Source: Alkalihalobacillus alcalophilus ATCC 27647 = CGMCC 1.3604 (lineage in GTDB: Bacteria; Bacillota; Bacilli; Bacillales; Bacillaceae_D). Taken from it: a stretch of DNA of 54,627 nt. A program made the translations under genes and the position numbers. Positions 52,970 to 54,627 of the stretch are shown piece after piece. The notes under the pieces were generated by a model, which saw nothing but the letters and a program-made list of their open reading frames with translations, ran no database searches and was not told the DNA's origin. Each line of letters starts with the position of its first letter. Within the stretch, counting starts at the first letter, position 1. Location of the stretch: contig NZ_ALPT02000026.1 of NCBI RefSeq assembly GCF_000292245.2, positions 1-54,627 of the forward strand, given 5' to 3'.

Positions 52970-53314
52970 ATGAGCGAAAAAGAGATACATTCTATTGATG
53001 CTGTGACAAATTGTTTAAAGTTAATGAGTGATCCAACCCGATTATTAATCGTTAAACTTGTGGAGAGTCGTACTTATTGTGTTTGTCAATTGGTTGATAT
53101 GCTTGAAATGAGTCAACCGGCAATCAGCCAACATTTACGAAAGCTTAAACAAGCGGGACTCATAAATGAAGAACGTAGAGGGCAATGGCGTTTCTATTCT
53201 TTAAATGAATCATCCTCACATTTTCCTCTTATTAAAGATGTTATTGGTCGTATTCGTTCAGATAATGAGGAGCTAAGGCGAGCACTTTCGAAAGAACGAC
53301 CTGTAGAATGTTAA
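52970..53314 (+). CDS. arsR: ArsR-family metalloregulator
   Basis: 114-residue winged-helix repressor with the core YCVCQLVDMLEMSQPAISQHLRKLKQAGL. The Cys37-Val-Cys39 pair in helix alpha3 is the ArsR-type As(III)/Sb(III) sensor. A third Cys (Cys15) lies near the N-terminus. ATG 52970 sits behind GAAAGGGGGAG. A longer reading from GTG 52928 includes the operator. It is located 14 bp from the downstream efflux gene, so the two are an operon under autoregulation. Confidence 0.9.
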   Translation: MSEKEIHSIDAVTNCLKLMSDPTRLLIVKLVESRTYCVCQLVDMLEMSQPAISQHLRKLKQAGLINEERRGQWRFYSLNESSSHFPLIKDVIGRIRSDNEELRRALSKERPVEC

Positions 53315-53328
53315 GGGAGGAATAAAGT

Positions 53329-54627
53329 TTGACTTCTGTTTTATTAGCGTCGGCTATTTTTATTGTGACGCTTATCTTAGTAATCTGGCAACCGAAGAAT
53401 TTAAATATTGGTTGGTCGGCTTGTGGAGGGGCGATTGTTGCTCTTTTACTTGGAGTTGTTAGTTTTTCAGATGTAATGGATGTTACGGGCATTGTTTGGA
53501 ATGCGACGTTAACCTTTATTGCGGTCATTATCATTTCCTTGATTTTAGATGAGATTGGTTTTTTTGAATGGTCTGCCTTACATATGGCAAGGGTAGCAAA
53601 AGGGAACGCTATTCTGATGTTTATTTATGTGTGTATGTTAGGTTCCATTGTGGCTGCTTTTTTTGCTAATGATGGTGCAGCGTTAATTTTAACACCGATC
53701 GTGTTGGCGATGGTTCGTTCTTTGAATTTTAATGAAAAAATGGTTTTCCCCTTTATTATTGCGAGTGGGTTTATTGCGGATACGACTTCACTCCCGCTTG
53801 TTGTAAGTAATTTAGTAAATATCGTTTCGGCAGACTATTTTGGGATAGGTTTTGTCGAATATGCGACTCGAATGATTGTCCCTAATTTCTTTGCCCTTGT
53901 TTCAAGTATACTTGTTCTTTTTCTTTATTTTAGAAAGAGCATTCCGAAACGATATGATTATTCGCAATTAAAAGAGCCTGTTTATGCGATTAAAGATAAA
54001 AAAATGTTTCGACTTTCATGGTTCGTTTTAGGAGTTCTTCTCGTTGGATATTTAGTGAGTGAATTTGTTCGAATTCCTGTCTCAATCGTTGCGGGAATCA
54101 TTGCTTTTGTCTTTTTAATGATTGCAAGAAAAAGTCCAGCGGTCAAAACACGGACGGTTTTAAAAGGAGCCCCATGGAACATCGTCTTTTTCTCGATTGG
54201 GATGTATGTTGTGGTCTATGGCTTACGAAATGTTGGTTTAACCGATCTGTTATCAGATGTGATTCAAATGGCAGCTGATCAAGGGTTGTTTGTGGCAACG
54301 ATGGGGATGGGCTTTATTGCGGCAATTCTTTCATCCGTGATGAATAATATGCCTACTGTGTTAATTGATGCGATTGCGATTGCGGGAACCGATACAACGG
54401 GGCTAACGAGAGAAGCGTTGATTTATGCCAATATCATTGGAGCAGATTTAGGACCGAAGATTACACCAATCGGCTCGTTAGCTACATTATTATGGCTGCA
54501 TGTTTTATCGCAAAAAGGAGTGAAAATATCGTGGGGAACATACTTTAAAACGGGAATTGTGATTACACTACCCGTCTTGTTTATGACTCTTCTCGGTTTA
54601 TATATTTGGTTATTAGTGATTTATTAG
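53329..54627 (+). CDS. arsB: Arsenite efflux pump ArsB
   Basis: 432 residues, about 12 TM helices, with FFANDGAALILTPIVLA, SSVMNNMPTVLID and ADLGPKITPIGSLATLLW. These match the ArsB/NhaD superfamily pump, as in the staphylococcal pI258 and E. coli proteins, rather than the ACR3-type protein common in B. subtilis. It uses proton motive force, or ArsA when present. TTG 53329 follows GGGAGGAA. The gene ends exactly at the window edge. An arsC reductase may follow outside. Confidence 0.92.
   Translation: MTSVLLASAIFIVTLILVIWQPKNLNIGWSACGGAIVALLLGVVSFSDVMDVTGIVWNATLTFIAVIIISLILDEIGFFEWSALHMARVAKGNAILMFIYVCMLGSIVAAFFANDGAALILTPIVLAMVRSLNFNEKMVFPFIIASGFIADTTSLPLVVSNLVNIVSADYFGIGFVEYATRMIVPNFFALVSSILVLFLYFRKSIPKRYDYSQLKEPVYAIKDKKMFRLSWFVLGVLLVGYLVSEFVRIPVSIVAGIIAFVFLMIARKSPAVKTRTVLKGAPWNIVFFSIGMYVVVYGLRNVGLTDLLSDVIQMAADQGLFVATMGMGFIAAILSSVMNNMPTVLIDAIAIAGTDTTGLTREALIYANIIGADLGPKITPIGSLATLLWLHVLSQKGVKISWGTYFKTGIVITLPVLFMTLLGLYIWLLVIY

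Overview
The window looks like chromosomal DNA of a low-GC, endospore-forming Bacillaceae bacterium. The evidence is the gene order hisZGDBHAFI, TPR gene, trxB, nudix gene, rapZ, yvcK, whiA, crh, clpP, followed by cggR, gapA, pgk, tpiA, gpmI, eno and then secG, esterase, rnr, smpB, ssrA. It also carries CtsR and CggR operators, a CcpA-type cre site, AAGGAGG-like ribosome binding sites, many TTG and GTG starts, and remnants of sporulation genes. No species call is possible from sequence alone.

Layout. 1-617 is a tandem array of a 51-bp unit. 640-7324 is a complete histidine operon with its own promoter and terminator. 7341-14216 holds the TPR gene, trxB and the nudix-rapZ-yvcK-whiA-crh block (cell-envelope and carbon-flux regulation). 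14222-14652 is an intergenic region with a cluster of DnaA boxes, followed by clpP under a CtsR-overlapped promoter. 15849-22547 is a minus-strand operon: two sugar-type ABC permeases, a lipoprotein binding protein and a YesM/YesN-type sensor kinase and regulator, with a cre site at the front. 22766-30526 is a small thioredoxin-fold gene and the glycolytic operon behind two CggR operators.

30959-42076 is an accessory block between eno and secG. It has two FAD-linked oxidases (the second broken by an IS200/IS605-type element and a frameshift), an ABC importer with an NMT1/ThiY-like lipoprotein, a creatininase-family hydrolase, two cytosine-deaminase-like amidohydrolases and a WrbA-like flavoprotein. 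Together they look like an uptake and degradation route for an unidentified nitrogen-containing ring compound. This is the best candidate here for an undescribed pathway. 42134-48191 returns to the core genes secG to ssrA. 48333-52690 is a decayed strip: a truncated GerAB-type permease, a frameshifted SDR enzyme, a possible toxin tail with a possible immunity gene, a dead sigK copy and small membrane proteins. 52914-54627 is an arsR-arsB arsenic resistance operon ending at the window edge.

A theme crossing the whole window is a set of intergenic tandem repeats, all with a 51- or 52-bp period, at seven places between transcription units. Three consecutive DnaA boxes in the crh-clpP gap have the same spacing.
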